Shown piece by piece: positions 63,840 through 64,000 of a stretch of DNA of 64,000 nucleotides; positions within the stretch are counted from its first letter, which is position 1, and every line of letters starts with the position of its first letter. The position numbers were made by a program, and so were the translations under genes. The stretch covers positions 1-64,000 of the forward strand of contig JAKSCG010000185.1 of NCBI GenBank assembly GCA_022360715.1, read 5' to 3'. The notes under the pieces are model-generated. The model saw nothing but the letters and a program-made list of their open reading frames with translations. It was not told the DNA's origin and ran no database searches. The DNA is from Halanaerobiales bacterium. GTDB lineage: Bacteria > Bacillota > Halanaerobiia > Halanaerobiales > DTU029.

Positions 63840-64000
63840 TTAAATTAATGGAACCCAGATCGACCAACCCTTGCTTGGACTATTAATAACTTTAAATTGA
63901 CCAAACCCGTTCTGATCAGTAATCACAACTGAACCAATATTGCCGGTGAAATCATAAAAAACAGTATTAGCTTTTCGCGAATTGATCCGCTTGGTCCTGA
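63840..64000 (-). CDS. C-terminal end of an alpha-amylase (partial, cut by window edge)
   Basis: Only the last 52 codons are present. The frame reads ...NTVFYDFTGNIGSVVITDQ then GFGQFKVINS...GWSIWVPLI before TAA. This matches the terminal beta domain of Bacillus-type alpha-amylases, where WHDITGN, VINSEGWGEF and SVSIYV occur in the same order and spacing. It is upstream of and co-oriented with the system 2 mal genes, with 32 bp between. Confidence 0.65.
   Translation of the reverse strand, partial: RTKRINSRKANTVFYDFTGNIGSVVITDQNGFGQFKVINSPSKGWSIWVPLI

Overview
This window reads as the chromosome of a low-GC, Gram-positive, endospore-forming, fermentative anaerobe. The support is a cggR-gap-pgk-tpiA-gpmI-eno operon, whiA/yvcK/rapZ, hprK, a gerA-type spore germination operon, L-lactate dehydrogenase and a clostridial 2[4Fe-4S] ferredoxin, with AGGAGG-type ribosome sites and frequent GTG/TTG starts. 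The mix of starch and maltodextrin genes, a GH57 branching enzyme, DUF4912 and sigma-54 next to the glycolytic operon recalls Halanaerobiales (Halothermothrix/Orenia-like). That placement is an inference from gene content. Apart from two plus-strand stretches (2.9-5.1 kb and 29.1-31.4 kb), all genes lie on the minus strand.

Layout. (a) 1-9.7 kb, visibly AT-richer and accessory-looking: an orphan family-5 solute-binding protein bracketed by three copies of a ~55-bp repeat, an HTH-TPR regulator, a HAD phosphatase, and a GPH symporter / GH3 glycosidase / AraC regulator cassette. (b) 9.85-21.5 kb: rapZ-yvcK-whiA-rpoN, then cggR and the five lower-glycolysis genes, with a tandem CggR operator and a strong terminator after eno. 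(c) 21.5-31.4 kb: diacylglycerol-kinase-like protein, PHP phosphatase, membrane protein, squalene/phytoene-synthase-like enzyme, an NDP-sugar pyrophosphorylase fused to a phosphomannomutase-like domain, a GT4 glycosyltransferase and, divergently, GH57 branching enzyme plus DUF4912. (d) 31.4-36.3 kb: Yip1 protein and the gerAA-gerAC-small D-like-gerAB operon. (e) 36.4-45.1 kb: YesL-like, ROK glucokinase, hprK and a DOMON-like surface protein in one operon; radical SAM, Cof phosphatase, glyA; ldh with a 49-aa DUF1540 gene; ferredoxin with a consensus promoter. (f) 45.1-51.8 kb: maltodextrin operon malE-malF-malG-lacI-GH13. (g) 51.9-60.0 kb: a nucleoside operon. (h) 60.3-64 kb: a second maltodextrin ABC system behind the 3' end of an alpha-amylase gene cut by the window edge.

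How they work together: starch is cut outside the cell (alpha-amylase at the right edge), maltodextrins enter through two ABC systems that have no ATPase gene here, the GH13 enzyme cleaves them, ROK glucokinase phosphorylates glucose, and the CggR operon carries out lower glycolysis towards lactate. HprK and a cre-like site upstream of malE suggest catabolite control.

The most unusual unit is the nucleoside operon: GntR/UTRA regulator, BMP-type nucleoside ABC importer, a PurM-fold protein resembling alpha-ribazole kinase CblS, an eIF2B-alpha-like sugar-phosphate isomerase homologue lacking the usual catalytic Cys, and an intact pseudouridine-5'-phosphate glycosidase, with no PfkB-type pseudouridine kinase. 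I propose that the PurM-fold protein supplies the nucleoside kinase step.
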